This document shows positions 45,227 through 53,670 of a stretch of DNA of 64,000 nt, piece after piece. A program made the translations under genes and the position numbers. This DNA is from Roseiarcus sp963798015 (GTDB lineage: Bacteria > Pseudomonadota > Alphaproteobacteria > Rhizobiales > Beijerinckiaceae): NCBI GenBank assembly GCA_963798015.1, contig CAWCSA010000014.1:11446-75445 (forward strand), written 5' to 3'. The notes below the pieces were generated by a model. The model was not told the DNA's origin and made no database searches. It was given only the letters and a program-made list of their open reading frames with translations. Positions within the stretch are counted from its first letter, which is position 1. Every line of letters starts with the position of its first letter.

Positions 45227-45808
45227 TTGACCGTCGAATGGATTCGCTCAGCCCTCAAAAGGACCGGCAAAACGCGTAGCGGGCTCGCCAAGGCGCTCGG
45301 CCGATCGCCCTCCGCCGTCACTGACCTTCTCAACGGCCACCGGCGTCTGCGCGCCGACGAGATCGCGACCGTGTCCGACTATCTCGGCGTCGAGCCGCCG
45401 CGCCTCATCGGCGGCGGACCGCCGCGCCCGCCCAGCGCGCCGCTGGTCGGCTATGTCGGCGCGGGCGCGGTCGCCCATTTCTACGCGGACGGCCAAGGTC
45501 CGTTCGACGATGTCGACGCGCCGCTCGATTCGAAGCCAACGACGGTAGCGGTCCAGGTCCGCGGCCACTCGCTGGGCGTATTGTTCGACAATTGGCTCGT
45601 TTTCTACGACGACATTCGCAATCCGCCGGACGACAGTCTTGTCGGACGCATGTGCGTCTGCGGCCTCAGCGATGGGCGGGTGCTGATCAAGTCGGTGAAG
45701 CGCAGCCCCCAGACCGGCTTGTGGAATCTTCTGTCCAACACCGAGCCACCGATCTACGACGCCGGCCTCGATTGGGCCGCCCCGGTGCGCGAAATGCGCC
45801 CGAGGTAG
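45227..45808 (+). CDS. S24-family phage-repressor-like transcriptional regulator
   Basis: The product has 193 residues. Residues about 1-60 form a helix-turn-helix (RTGKTRSGLAKALGRSPSAV, then DLLNGHRRLRADEIATVSDY). The C-terminal half is of the LexA/CI S24 fold: an Ala-Gly-type hinge (VGYVGAGAVAHF), the serine region VRGHSLGVLFDNWLVFYDD and the lysine region GRVLIKSVKR. Self-cleavage is thus possible. The start is TTG at 45227, eight bases after AGGAG (45214-45218); no ATG fits. The long open frame upstream runs through the AT-rich promoter region and is rejected. It is divergent from the LexA-boxed unit. Confidence 0.8.
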   Translation: MTVEWIRSALKRTGKTRSGLAKALGRSPSAVTDLLNGHRRLRADEIATVSDYLGVEPPRLIGGGPPRPPSAPLVGYVGAGAVAHFYADGQGPFDDVDAPLDSKPTTVAVQVRGHSLGVLFDNWLVFYDDIRNPPDDSLVGRMCVCGLSDGRVLIKSVKRSPQTGLWNLLSNTEPPIYDAGLDWAAPVREMRPR

Positions 45809-45831
45809 AGGCGCCGCCTAAAGCGTAAGCC

Positions 45832-46998
45832 ATGTCCCCTCCGCCTTCGGCGCTCGAGATGGCGCGCGCGCTCATCCGGTTTCCGTCGGTGACGCCGACG
45901 GACGCCGGCGCGCTGCCCTATTTGCACGATCTTTTGGGCAAGGCCGGTTTCGCGACCGAGCTCGTCACGTTCGAGGCGCCGGGGACGCCTGCCGTCCTCA
46001 ACCTTTATGCGAGGTTCGGCGCGGCCAAGCCCAATCTCGCCTTCGCCGGCCACACCGATGTGGTGCCCCCCGGCGATTTAAGCGGCTGGCGGTTCGACCC
46101 GTTTTCAGGCGAAGTCGCGGATGGCGAGCTCTGGGGTCGCGGAGCCTGCGACATGAAGGGCGGGGTAGCCGCCTCCGTCGCCGCCGCCTTGCGTTTCATC
46201 GCCAGGGGGGCGTTCGGCGGCTCGATCAGCTTCCTCATCACCGGCGACGAAGAAGGCCCCGCGATCAACGGTACGGTCAAACTTGTCGACTGGGCGCTCG
46301 CCAAGGGCGAAACCTTCGACCATTGCATCCTGGGCGAATCGACCTCGGTTGAGGCGGTCGGCGACACGATCAAGCACGGCCGGCGCGGCTCGCTCAACGG
46401 ACGGCTTGCCATCAGCGGTCGGCAGGGCCATGCGGCTTACCCGCATATCGCCGACAATCCGATTCCTTCGCTCGCGCCCATATTGACGGCGCTGCTCTCG
46501 CCGCCGCTCGATTCCGGCAACGCCGACTTCGAGCCCACGAACCTCGAAGTGGTCTCAGTCGACGTCGGCAACCCGGCCTTCAACGTCATTCCCGGCGAAG
46601 TGCGCCTTAAGTTCAACGTCCGCTTCAACGACCTGTGGACGCATGATTCGCTCGCCGCGGAGATCAGGCGCCGGGTGGCGGCGGCGGACGGAGGCGGCCG
46701 CGCAACGCTGACTTTCGAACCCGGCAACGCAAGCGCTTTCCTTACTAAACCGGGGCCGTTCACCGACCTCGTCGCCAAAGCGGTTAGCGATGTGACCGGG
46801 CGCAAGCCTTCGCTCTCGACCGGCGGGGGAACTTCGGACGCGCGCTTCATCAAGAACGCCTGTCCCGTCGTCGAGCTTGGCCTCGTCAACGCGACCATCC
46901 ATGCCGTCAACGAGCGGGTCGCGCTCGACGATCTCGAAGCGCTGTCACGCATCTATGAGCGCGCGCTCGAGCTTTATTTCGCTAAAGGCTCGGAATAG
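45832..46998 (+). CDS. dapE: Succinyl-diaminopimelate desuccinylase
   Basis: The product (388 residues) makes LL-diaminopimelate for lysine and peptidoglycan. Zinc and catalytic residues: H74 and D76 (FAGHTDVVPPG), D107 (GACDMKGG), E140 and E141 (GDEEGPAING). The dimerisation domain lies at about 180-295. STGGGTSDARFI and NATIHAVNERV near the end are the family marks. It is 23 bases after the S24 regulator gene, but the two are functionally unrelated. Confidence 0.95.
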   Translation: MSPPPSALEMARALIRFPSVTPTDAGALPYLHDLLGKAGFATELVTFEAPGTPAVLNLYARFGAAKPNLAFAGHTDVVPPGDLSGWRFDPFSGEVADGELWGRGACDMKGGVAASVAAALRFIARGAFGGSISFLITGDEEGPAINGTVKLVDWALAKGETFDHCILGESTSVEAVGDTIKHGRRGSLNGRLAISGRQGHAAYPHIADNPIPSLAPILTALLSPPLDSGNADFEPTNLEVVSVDVGNPAFNVIPGEVRLKFNVRFNDLWTHDSLAAEIRRRVAAADGGGRATLTFEPGNASAFLTKPGPFTDLVAKAVSDVTGRKPSLSTGGGTSDARFIKNACPVVELGLVNATIHAVNERVALDDLEALSRIYERALELYFAKGSE

Positions 46999-47020
46999 TC
47001 GACCCTGGCGAGTTCAGCGC

Positions 47021-47800
47021 CTATCCTCCCCTGAGTTCGCGGGGGAGGATAGCAAACCCGCTCGCGTAGTCGACGCGGACGAGGCAGAGGCCGTGGGGTG
47101 GGGCGACCGGGCCGCAGCGGCCGCGATCGGCAGCCTTAAACGCCGCTTCGAATGCGTCGCCGCTCCAGCGGCCGGCGCCGACCTCGACCAGCGTGCCGAC
47201 CATCGAGCGCACCTGCCGATGCAGGAATGAGCGCGCGCTCGCCTCGAAGAGGATTTCGTCACCCTCACGCCTGACGTCGAGCCGGTCGAGCGTGCGGATG
47301 GGCGAGTTCGCCTGGCATTGCGAATCGCGAAAGGTGGAGAAATCATGCCGGCCGATGAGCGCGCGCGCCGCCGCGTGCATCGCCTCGGCGTCGAGGCGCG
47401 GCTTCACCCGCCAGGCTGAGCTGCGCTCGAAGGTGAGGGGCGCGCGGCGATTGACGACGCGATAAAGATAGTGGCGAGCGACAGCGCTGTGGCGCGCCTC
47501 GAAATCGGGGCCTACGCGCTCGGCGCCGAGCACCGCGACAGGATGGGGTTTACACAGCGCGTTGAGCCCCTCGCTGAGGCGGAACGGGGACCAGTCGCGC
47601 TCGAGGTCGACATGCGCGACCTGCCCCTGCGCATGGACGCCTGCGTCGGTGCGCCCGGCGCCGTGAGCGGTCACGCGCGCGCCGGTCATCGAGCTCAGCG
47701 CGCGCTCCAGAACTTCCTGGACCGAAAGGCCGTTGTCCTGCCGTTGCCAGCCGACGAACGGCGTCCCGTCATATTCGAGGATGAGCTTAAAACGCGGCAT
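47021..47800 (-). CDS. truA: tRNA pseudouridine(38-40) synthase
   Basis: The product has 259 residues. The start MPRFKLILEYDGTPFVGWQR and the catalytic D52 in GAGRTDAGVHAQGQ are typical, as are FEARHSAVARHYLYRV and SFLHRQVRSMVGTLVEVG. The ATG at 47800 lies within the last codons of the upstream MocR gene (14-base overlap). A 30-residue extension in frame is not like the family. Confidence 0.95.
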   Translation of the reverse strand: MPRFKLILEYDGTPFVGWQRQDNGLSVQEVLERALSSMTGARVTAHGAGRTDAGVHAQGQVAHVDLERDWSPFRLSEGLNALCKPHPVAVLGAERVGPDFEARHSAVARHYLYRVVNRRAPLTFERSSAWRVKPRLDAEAMHAAARALIGRHDFSTFRDSQCQANSPIRTLDRLDVRREGDEILFEASARSFLHRQVRSMVGTLVEVGAGRWSGDAFEAAFKAADRGRCGPVAPPHGLCLVRVDYASGFAILPRELRGG

Positions 47801-49217
47801 GCGCCGCTTTGCCCGGATCGCGGCGGGGAGCGGCGGCGATGGCTTCATCCAGAACCTCGTACACGCGCGGCTCGCCGCAACGGGCGACATTGAAGCGCAG
47901 ACAACCGCGCGCCTCTTCGGAGGCGCTGAAGGCTGGGCCGGGCGCGAACATCACCTTCCTTGTCAGCCCGTGGCGGGCGACGTCGGCGGCGCTGATTCCG
48001 TCGGGCAGGCGAGCCCACACATAGATGCCGGCGCGCGGCTCGATCCAGGGGACGAGGCCGTGACGGCGGAGGTTCTCGACGGCGCGGCCCATGGAATCGG
48101 CAAGTTTCCGCCGCAAGCCATCAAGGTGGCGCCGATATCCGCTTTCCGTCAGCACCCGATGCAGAATGTGCGCCCCTGTCGCGCTATTGCCCATGGTCGT
48201 CGCCAGCTTGAGATCGACAAGCGGCGCGATCCAGTCCTCCCGCGCGGCGATATAGCCGCAGCGCATCGCGGCGCCGACAGCCTTGGTCGCGCTGCCGACC
48301 TGAACCACCCGGCGCAGGCCGTCGAGCGCGGCAAGCCGCGTCGAAGGCTCGGCCTCGAAGTCCGCGAACGTGTCGTCCTCGAGGATGAGAACGTCGTGCT
48401 CCTCGGCCAGTCTCAGCACGCGATGGACGGTCGCCGCCGAGGGCGTGACCCCGGTTGGGTTCTGCAAGCCCCCGCCGGTGAGATAGAGACGCGGACGATG
48501 TTCGGCAAAAACGCGCTCGAGCTCGGCGACGTCGGGACCATCGGGGGTCATCGAGACGGTGACGCTCCGGGCGCGATTGGCGCTTAGAAGCGAATGGAAA
48601 TTGAAATAGCAGGGATCGTCAATGACCACGGTGTCGTTTGGGCTGAGCAGAAAGCGGCAGACAAGATCGAGCGCCTGAGAGCAGGAATCCGTCACGATAA
48701 TCTGATCGGGATCCGCCAGCACGGCGCGCTCGGCCAGGCGCACGGAGAACAAATGCCGCAGCGGCGCGTAGCCGAGCGGCTCGTCATACTGGCGCCGGCG
48801 TTCGGGATCCTCGCGCGCGGTGAGGCGCAACGCCCGCTGGACGCCGAGATCGAGCACCCAGGAATCGGGCAGCCAGCCGGCGCCCGGACAGAGCAAATCG
48901 GGCGAGCCCACCATAGCGTGCCGATTGATCCACGACGGGTCGACGGCGGGCTCGGGCGGCGGGTCGGCGGCTGAGAGAGTGAGCGGGCGGGCGGAGGCGC
49001 CCGCGACGAAAAATCCCGAGCCGCGCCGAGCGACAACCGCCCCCTCTGCGGCGAGCCGGTCGTAAGCTTCGACCACGGTCGATTTCGAGACTGCGAGCTT
49101 GACGGCAAGCTCGCGCACCGAGGGAAGCCGCGCGCCGCGCGCGAGCGTGCGGCTGGCTATGCGGCTGCGAATGAACCCCGTAGTCGTCTCGACGCGAGAG
49201 GCCGGCCGATCGTCCAT
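47787..49217 (-). CDS. MocR-type regulator (GntR helix-turn-helix with aminotransferase domain)
   Basis: The product has 476 residues. About 8-70 is a GntR winged helix (SRTLARGARLPSVRELAVKL, SKSTVVEAYDRLAAEGAVVA). About 95-470 is a class I aminotransferase fold with PLP lysine K312 (GSATKAVGAAMRCGY), LQNPTGVTPS and D281 (ILEDDTFADF). Such proteins use PLP as a sensor and usually control PLP or amino-acid genes. A 180-residue extension upstream of the ATG is rejected. A perfect inverted repeat (49228-49260) directly before the start is the probable own operator. The target may be the divergent DUF1127 gene or genes elsewhere. Confidence 0.88.
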   Translation of the reverse strand: MDDRPASRVETTTGFIRSRIASRTLARGARLPSVRELAVKLAVSKSTVVEAYDRLAAEGAVVARRGSGFFVAGASARPLTLSAADPPPEPAVDPSWINRHAMVGSPDLLCPGAGWLPDSWVLDLGVQRALRLTAREDPERRRQYDEPLGYAPLRHLFSVRLAERAVLADPDQIIVTDSCSQALDLVCRFLLSPNDTVVIDDPCYFNFHSLLSANRARSVTVSMTPDGPDVAELERVFAEHRPRLYLTGGGLQNPTGVTPSAATVHRVLRLAEEHDVLILEDDTFADFEAEPSTRLAALDGLRRVVQVGSATKAVGAAMRCGYIAAREDWIAPLVDLKLATTMGNSATGAHILHRVLTESGYRRHLDGLRRKLADSMGRAVENLRRHGLVPWIEPRAGIYVWARLPDGISAADVARHGLTRKVMFAPGPAFSASEEARGCLRFNVARCGEPRVYEVLDEAIAAAPRRDPGKAAHAAF

Positions 49218-49227
49218 ACACGCTCCG

Positions 49228-49260
49228 CAAACTGTACAGGCAGTGGGTTGGTACAGTTTG
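49228..49260. promoter_or_regulatory. Perfect 10-bp inverted repeat, probable MocR operator
   Basis: CAAACTGTAC (49228-49237) and GTACAGTTTG (49251-49260) are exact reverse complements, 13 bases apart, starting 11 bases from the MocR start codon. Further ACTGT half-sites lie at 49266-49270 and 49276-49280, in direct orientation ten bases apart. MocR proteins typically bind such combinations of direct and inverted half-sites. It would control the MocR gene and perhaps the divergent gene at 49356. Confidence 0.65.
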
Positions 49261-49355
49261 GCGTGACTGTATTGAACTGTCTCTGGCGCTGCAAGCCCTC
49301 TCGTCCGATCTTGAGACAAGAGAGGACCTGAACCCATGATTCCCCGAAGCCGTCT

Positions 49356-49673
49356 ATGGCGAACAATCTTTGTTGGAGCGAAACGCGTGGCGGCCTGGCC
49401 TTTCCAAGTCGCCGCCGCCGAGCGACGCTGAAGGCGCTGGCCAATATGGATCGCCGCGAGCTGGCCGACATCGGCCTCAACCCGAGCGACGTGCGCGACG
49501 CCTCGGCGGTGCCGCTTGACCGCGATCCGACGGCGCTCCTTGCGCGGCGGGCGCGCGAGCGGCGCCGGGACGCTTTCGAGCCGCCGCCGTCTCTTCAAGT
49601 TGTGGGCCGGCCGCCGTTGGGGCCGGGACCGAAGCCGGCCGGGCAGGAAGGCCGCCTCGTCAGAACAGGCTGA
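49356..49673 (+). CDS. DUF1127 domain protein
   Basis: The product has 105 residues. LKALANMDRRELADIGLNPSDV (about 25-46) is the DUF1127 motif of small basic proteins, some of which act in phosphate, RNA and stress metabolism. The following ASAVPLDRDPTALLARRARE is usual in alphaproteobacterial members. The N-terminal 20 residues are not. A second frame starting with ATG at 49336 has a better ribosome binding site (GAGAGGA) and reads MIPRSRLWRTIF through VAAWPFQVAAAERR before a stop at 49429-49431, which looks like the missing N-terminus. A small frameshift near 49425 is possible. The 3' end overlaps the convergent radical-SAM gene by 14 bases. Confidence 0.6.
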   Translation: MANNLCWSETRGGLAFPSRRRRATLKALANMDRRELADIGLNPSDVRDASAVPLDRDPTALLARRARERRRDAFEPPPSLQVVGRPPLGPGPKPAGQEGRLVRTG

Positions 49674-50814
49674 GTTGCCCGCTGGCCGCGCTTGGAGCGA
49701 CAACCGGCTTGCGGAACAGGTCGGTTCGCAGCGCCCGCGACATCTCGTGGAAGCCAAGCCGACGCGTCGCCATCTCGAACCGGCGCCCGATCATCCAGGC
49801 GTAAGGGCCTGACCCGGCCATGCGCCGGCCCCACTGGGCTTCATAATCCTTGCCATCGCGCATCGACTGCATGAGCGACACCGCGCGCTTGAGCCGGTCG
49901 GGGTAGTGGACCTGCAGCCATTCGCGGAACATGTCGCGCAATTCGTTCGGCAGCCGCAGCACGACATAGCTTCCCTCCCGGGCGCCTGCCGCATAGGCCC
50001 GGGTCAGGATCGTCTCCAATTCCTCGTCGTTGATCGCGGGAATGACCGGCGCGGCCATCACCCCCGCGGGCACGCCGGCGTCGTTGAGCGCCTCGATCGC
50101 TTCGAGCCTCTTCTGCGGCGTCGGCGCGCGCGGCTCCATCTGGCGGGCGAGCCCGCGATCGAGCGTCGTCACCGAAACAAAGACCTTCACCAGGCCGTCG
50201 CGCGCCATCGGCGCCAGGAGATCGAGGTCGCGCAGAACGAGGTTCGATTTGGTGACGATGGTGAGCGGATGTCGTGCTCGGGAGAGCGTCTCGATCAACG
50301 ATCGGGTGATGCGATATTGCCGCTCGATCGGCTGATAGGGGTCGGTATTGGCGCCGAAGGCGATTGGCGCTGGCCGGTACTTGGGCGAGGCGAGTTCGCG
50401 CTCCAGAAGCTCGGCGGCGCCCTCCTTGGCGAACAGCTTGGTTTCGAAGTCGAGCCCGGCCGAGAGCCCCAGATAGGTGTGGGTCGGCCGGGCGTAGCAA
50501 TAAAAGCAGCCGTGCTCGCAGCCACGATAAGGATTGATCGAGCGGTCGAATCCAATGTCAGGCGACTCGTTGCGCGTGATGATGGCCTTGGGCTTTTCCC
50601 ACGTGACTTCGGTCGCCAATGGCTCCGGCGCTTCGTCGAGCGTCCAGCCGTCGTCGAAACCCTCGCGCTTCTGAAGCTCGAAACGGCCGGATGCATTGGT
50701 CGCCGCGCCGCGTCCACGCCTGCGGTCGGCCGGCAGGATGCGCTCGGCGATCGCCTCAGGGCGATGGCGCGGGTCAGCGGTGGAGGGTCGGCTCAGGGTC
50801 GGGTTCATGGGCAT
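49660..50814 (-). CDS. PA0069-type radical SAM protein (COG1533, SplB-like)
   Basis: The product has 384 residues. The 4Fe-4S site that binds S-adenosylmethionine is C99-x3-C103-x2-C106 (YRGCEHGCFYCYARP). AFGANTDPYQPIERQYRITR and VFVSVTTLDRGLARQMEPRA continue the barrel, and SYVVLRLPNELRDMFREWL is typical of the PA0069/Rv2578c group. COG1533 is named for DNA repair photolyases because it includes SplB, but the reaction of this subgroup is not known. The promoter carries a LexA box (50835-50849), which supports a DNA-damage role. Confidence 0.9.
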   Translation of the reverse strand: MPMNPTLSRPSTADPRHRPEAIAERILPADRRRGRGAATNASGRFELQKREGFDDGWTLDEAPEPLATEVTWEKPKAIITRNESPDIGFDRSINPYRGCEHGCFYCYARPTHTYLGLSAGLDFETKLFAKEGAAELLERELASPKYRPAPIAFGANTDPYQPIERQYRITRSLIETLSRARHPLTIVTKSNLVLRDLDLLAPMARDGLVKVFVSVTTLDRGLARQMEPRAPTPQKRLEAIEALNDAGVPAGVMAAPVIPAINDEELETILTRAYAAGAREGSYVVLRLPNELRDMFREWLQVHYPDRLKRAVSLMQSMRDGKDYEAQWGRRMAGSGPYAWMIGRRFEMATRRLGFHEMSRALRTDLFRKPVVAPSAASGQLSLF

Positions 50815-50834
50815 GTTCCGTAACGTACGATTGG

Positions 50835-50881
50835 GAACAAATCATGAACAAACAGATAGGCCCGGACCGACGCGACGTCAA
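50835..50881 (-). promoter_or_regulatory. Sigma-70 promoter with LexA box for the radical-SAM gene
   Basis: On the minus strand TTGACG (50876-50881) is followed after 17 bases by TATCTG (50853-50858). GTTCATGATTTGTTC (50835-50849) lies directly after the -10 and 20 bases before the ATG. GTTC-N7-GTTC is the alphaproteobacterial LexA box. The layout is the same as at 45048-45092, including the place of the box relative to the -10. Confidence 0.7.
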
Positions 50882-50920
50882 GACGGTCTCATCACAAGAC
50901 AAAGGCGTCGCCGAAAGCCG

Positions 50921-52306
50921 CTAGGCGTTCCGCCAGTTGCCGTGAAAGCCGAACGGAACCCGCCGCGGCAGTTTGGCGACCCCGATCGGTCCGGCCCCAA
51001 TGGCCTCGGCGTCGAACACGACGAAGTCGCTGCGGTCCTGAGCGCCGCGATAAATCACCGCGATCACCCATCCGTCGCCCTCTGGCGCATTGGCCGAACG
51101 GGGCACGAACACCGGCTCGCCCGGCGCATCGCCGGCGGCGAACTCATAAGTCGTCCGCTTCCCCGTTTTGAGGTCGATATGGGCGATAGAGTCGAAGAGC
51201 CCGACTTCCCGCCCGTCGGCGCGCGCGGCGAACCAGCCGTGCCGGTAGTCCGAGCCAGCCCGCCGTTCGTCGAAACGTGGGAATTCTCCGGGCAGGTCGT
51301 CGAGAGCCTCGCGCTTGATCGTATCGGAAGCCGCAGCGAGATCGAAGGTCCATCGCACCAGCCGGGCGGACGCGCGCGCTGGCGTCGACCCGTCGGCGTT
51401 GGGGAACAGCGGCGCGACCGGGTATTCCATCACATCGGCGAAGATCGTATCGCCCTCTTCCCAGGCGTTCATCGGATGGAAGACGTAGCAAGCATCGGTC
51501 GTGAACCAGCGCATGGTTTCGACGCCGGCGTCGCGCGCCATCACCCCGATATGGGCCCCCTTGTCTGGCTCCCAGGCGTAGGCCGGGCCGCCGCGCATCG
51601 CCCGCTGAAGATCGCCCGTCAGCGGCAGGATGGGAAAGAGCGCATGCCGGCGGGTGACCAGGAAATCATGCACCATGCTCGAGAAGGGTGCCTCGAAATC
51701 ATCACGGCGGATCACGCCGCCATTGGCGTCGGTCACGCCGTAGGACATGGTCCTGGTGAACCACCCGCCCCCAACCGAATAGCCAAACCATGCCATCTCG
51801 CCGGTCTCAGGATCGATCTTGGGATGGGCGGTCACGCGACCTTTGTAGGACTCGACGTAGCCCCGGGATTCCAGGCTCTTAGGATCGAGCTCGAACGGCT
51901 TGTGCGCTTCCTCGAGCGCTAGGAGACGGCCTGCGTGCCAGACGATGTTGGTGTTGGCGACGCCGCTGTCCTTGCCGATCACCGAAGGATCGGCCGCGCG
52001 CGGATCGAAACCCCCAAACAGCGCCTTGCCGGCGGCGTATTCGAGCTCCCATTTCGGCGTTCGGACGTAGCGATTGCGGTAGGTGACCTTGCCGCCGTCG
52101 ACGAAGAACGCATGGATCATTCCGTCGCCGGTGAACCAGTGATAATGGCCGCGCGGCTCGTATTGGGGATTGGGCCCATTGCGATAGAAGGCGCCCCTGA
52201 GGCCAGCCGGAAACTCGCCAACGACTTCGAGGTCGTAATCGTCCTCGCTGCGCACCGGCGCGTAATTGCCGGAGAGGTATGAATTGGCCGATGGCGATCC
52301 GTCCAT
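50921..52306 (-). CDS. Carotenoid oxygenase family dioxygenase
   Basis: The product has 461 residues of the RPE65/carotenoid-cleavage seven-bladed propeller. The four iron-binding His are H161 (VTAHPKID), H213 (SMVHDFLV), H277 (YVFHPMNA) and H455 (FGFHGNW). FYRNGPNPQYEPRGHYHWFT and GDGMIHAFFVDGGKVTYRNR are typical. The substrate may be a carotenoid (apocarotenoid) or a lignin-derived stilbene, since lignostilbene dioxygenases belong here. Sequence reading alone cannot decide. The start is ATG at 52306; a 28-residue extension is rejected. Confidence 0.9.
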   Translation of the reverse strand: MDGSPSANSYLSGNYAPVRSEDDYDLEVVGEFPAGLRGAFYRNGPNPQYEPRGHYHWFTGDGMIHAFFVDGGKVTYRNRYVRTPKWELEYAAGKALFGGFDPRAADPSVIGKDSGVANTNIVWHAGRLLALEEAHKPFELDPKSLESRGYVESYKGRVTAHPKIDPETGEMAWFGYSVGGGWFTRTMSYGVTDANGGVIRRDDFEAPFSSMVHDFLVTRRHALFPILPLTGDLQRAMRGGPAYAWEPDKGAHIGVMARDAGVETMRWFTTDACYVFHPMNAWEEGDTIFADVMEYPVAPLFPNADGSTPARASARLVRWTFDLAAASDTIKREALDDLPGEFPRFDERRAGSDYRHGWFAARADGREVGLFDSIAHIDLKTGKRTTYEFAAGDAPGEPVFVPRSANAPEGDGWVIAVIYRGAQDRSDFVVFDAEAIGAGPIGVAKLPRRVPFGFHGNWRNA

Positions 52307-52409
52307 GGCGCGTCTCCCACAAGCGCTGACTAAATACCCGGATGCTTCGCAGGCCCGGGGGCGCTGAGTGGGCTTCGGGATGATCTCCAACAGGTCAACA
52401 CTTCGCCGC

Positions 52410-53270
52410 TCAGTTCGAGAAGGTGTCGCAGTCGTTGATATCGCCGCTCTTCAGGCCGGCCGTCAGCCATTTCTGGCGCTGCGCCGACGAGCCGTGGGTG
52501 AAACTGTCGGGCACGGCGTAGCCGCGGGCCGCGGTCTGCAGCCGGTCGTCGCCGATCGCCTGCGCGGTCGCCAGCGCCTTCTCAACGTCGCCTGGTTGGA
52601 GGATCTTCCATTTGTCGTTCGCATGGTTGGCCCACACCCCAGCCAGGCAGTCGGCCTGCAGCTCGACCCTTACCGATAGCGCGTTGGCCTGGGTCTGGCT
52701 CACCCGCTGCTTCATATTGTCGACCTTATCGAGGATGCCGAGCTCGTCCTGCACGTGATGGCCGATCTCGTGCGCGACCACGTAAGCGTAAGCGAAATCG
52801 CCGCCGCCGCCGTACTTGTTTTTCATGTCGCGGAAGAACGAGGTGTCGAGGTAAACCTTCTTGTCGATCGGGCAGTAGAACGGCCCCATCGCCGACTGGG
52901 CTCCGCCGCATCCCGATCGGGTCGCGCCGTCATAGATGACCAGCGGCGCGGGCTGGTATCGCACGTGCGCCTGCGCCGGCAGCACTTCCGCCCAGACTGC
53001 CTCCGTGCTGCCGACGACCTTGGAGAGAAAAGCGCGCATCGGGTCGTTCGGGTCGGGCGGCGCGCTTGTCGGCGGCGGGGCGCTCTGTTGCCCGACGCCA
53101 ATCATTTCGGCCCCGCTCATGAGCACCTGAGGCGAAATGCCGGTGAAATAACTGATGGCGAAAATGACGACAATGGCGCCGATGCCCAGTCCGCCGGCGC
53201 CGACCGCCCCGCCGCGCTGTCCGCGCCGATCCTCGATATTCGAGGAGGACGGCATGTTGTCGTATTCCAT
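52410..53270 (-). CDS. Neutral zinc metallopeptidase, YpfJ type
   Basis: The product has 286 residues. One membrane helix (about 28-48; GLGIGAIVVIFAISYFTGIS) anchors the protein, and the rest faces the periplasm. The zinc site is HEIGHHVQ with the third ligand in VRVELQADCLAG. CGGAQSAMGPFYCPIDKKVY precedes it. The family (zinc_peptidase/YpfJ) has no known substrate. The ATG at 53270 is preferred over a TTG two codons upstream. Confidence 0.92.
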   Translation of the reverse strand: MEYDNMPSSSNIEDRRGQRGGAVGAGGLGIGAIVVIFAISYFTGISPQVLMSGAEMIGVGQQSAPPPTSAPPDPNDPMRAFLSKVVGSTEAVWAEVLPAQAHVRYQPAPLVIYDGATRSGCGGAQSAMGPFYCPIDKKVYLDTSFFRDMKNKYGGGGDFAYAYVVAHEIGHHVQDELGILDKVDNMKQRVSQTQANALSVRVELQADCLAGVWANHANDKWKILQPGDVEKALATAQAIGDDRLQTAARGYAVPDSFTHGSSAQRQKWLTAGLKSGDINDCDTFSN

Positions 53271-53276
53271 GGCCAA

Positions 53277-53670
53277 CTCCGAGCAAAAGCCGGTTAACGC
53301 ATTTTAACGATCCTATCAGACAAAGCGCTGACGGAGTAGCGGCTCGACGCTCCGCGCGCCGCAAAGCCTTTGTTTAGGCCTTTGCCAGAGAGTGTCGGGC
53401 GCATTTACGCCGAGGCGAAGGGTCGGCCGCTCTACATCGTCGAGCGCGCGATAGGCCTTGACGACGCGCCCACGCCCATCGACGGCCGGCGGTGACGCTG
53501 AGCCAGCGCGCGGGTCACGCGAAAACAAAGCTGAGTGGGGCGCTCCGCGATTGACCGTTCTCGCCGATCGCCCATGCGGCCCTGAACGGACGGGCGCCGG
53601 CGCGTTCATGGCAAGACCGCATTGCCACCGCGCGCGTTTTGCGCTTTACCCTCGCGCGGCGCGCCCGGAT
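53277..53670. other. Intergenic region without recognised gene
   Basis: These 394 bases lie between the metallopeptidase gene and the tRNA. Open frames on both strands are Arg/Pro-rich products of high GC and show no family similarity or ribosome binding site. I see no repeat or strong hairpin. The tRNA promoter must lie in the last part. Confidence 0.5.
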
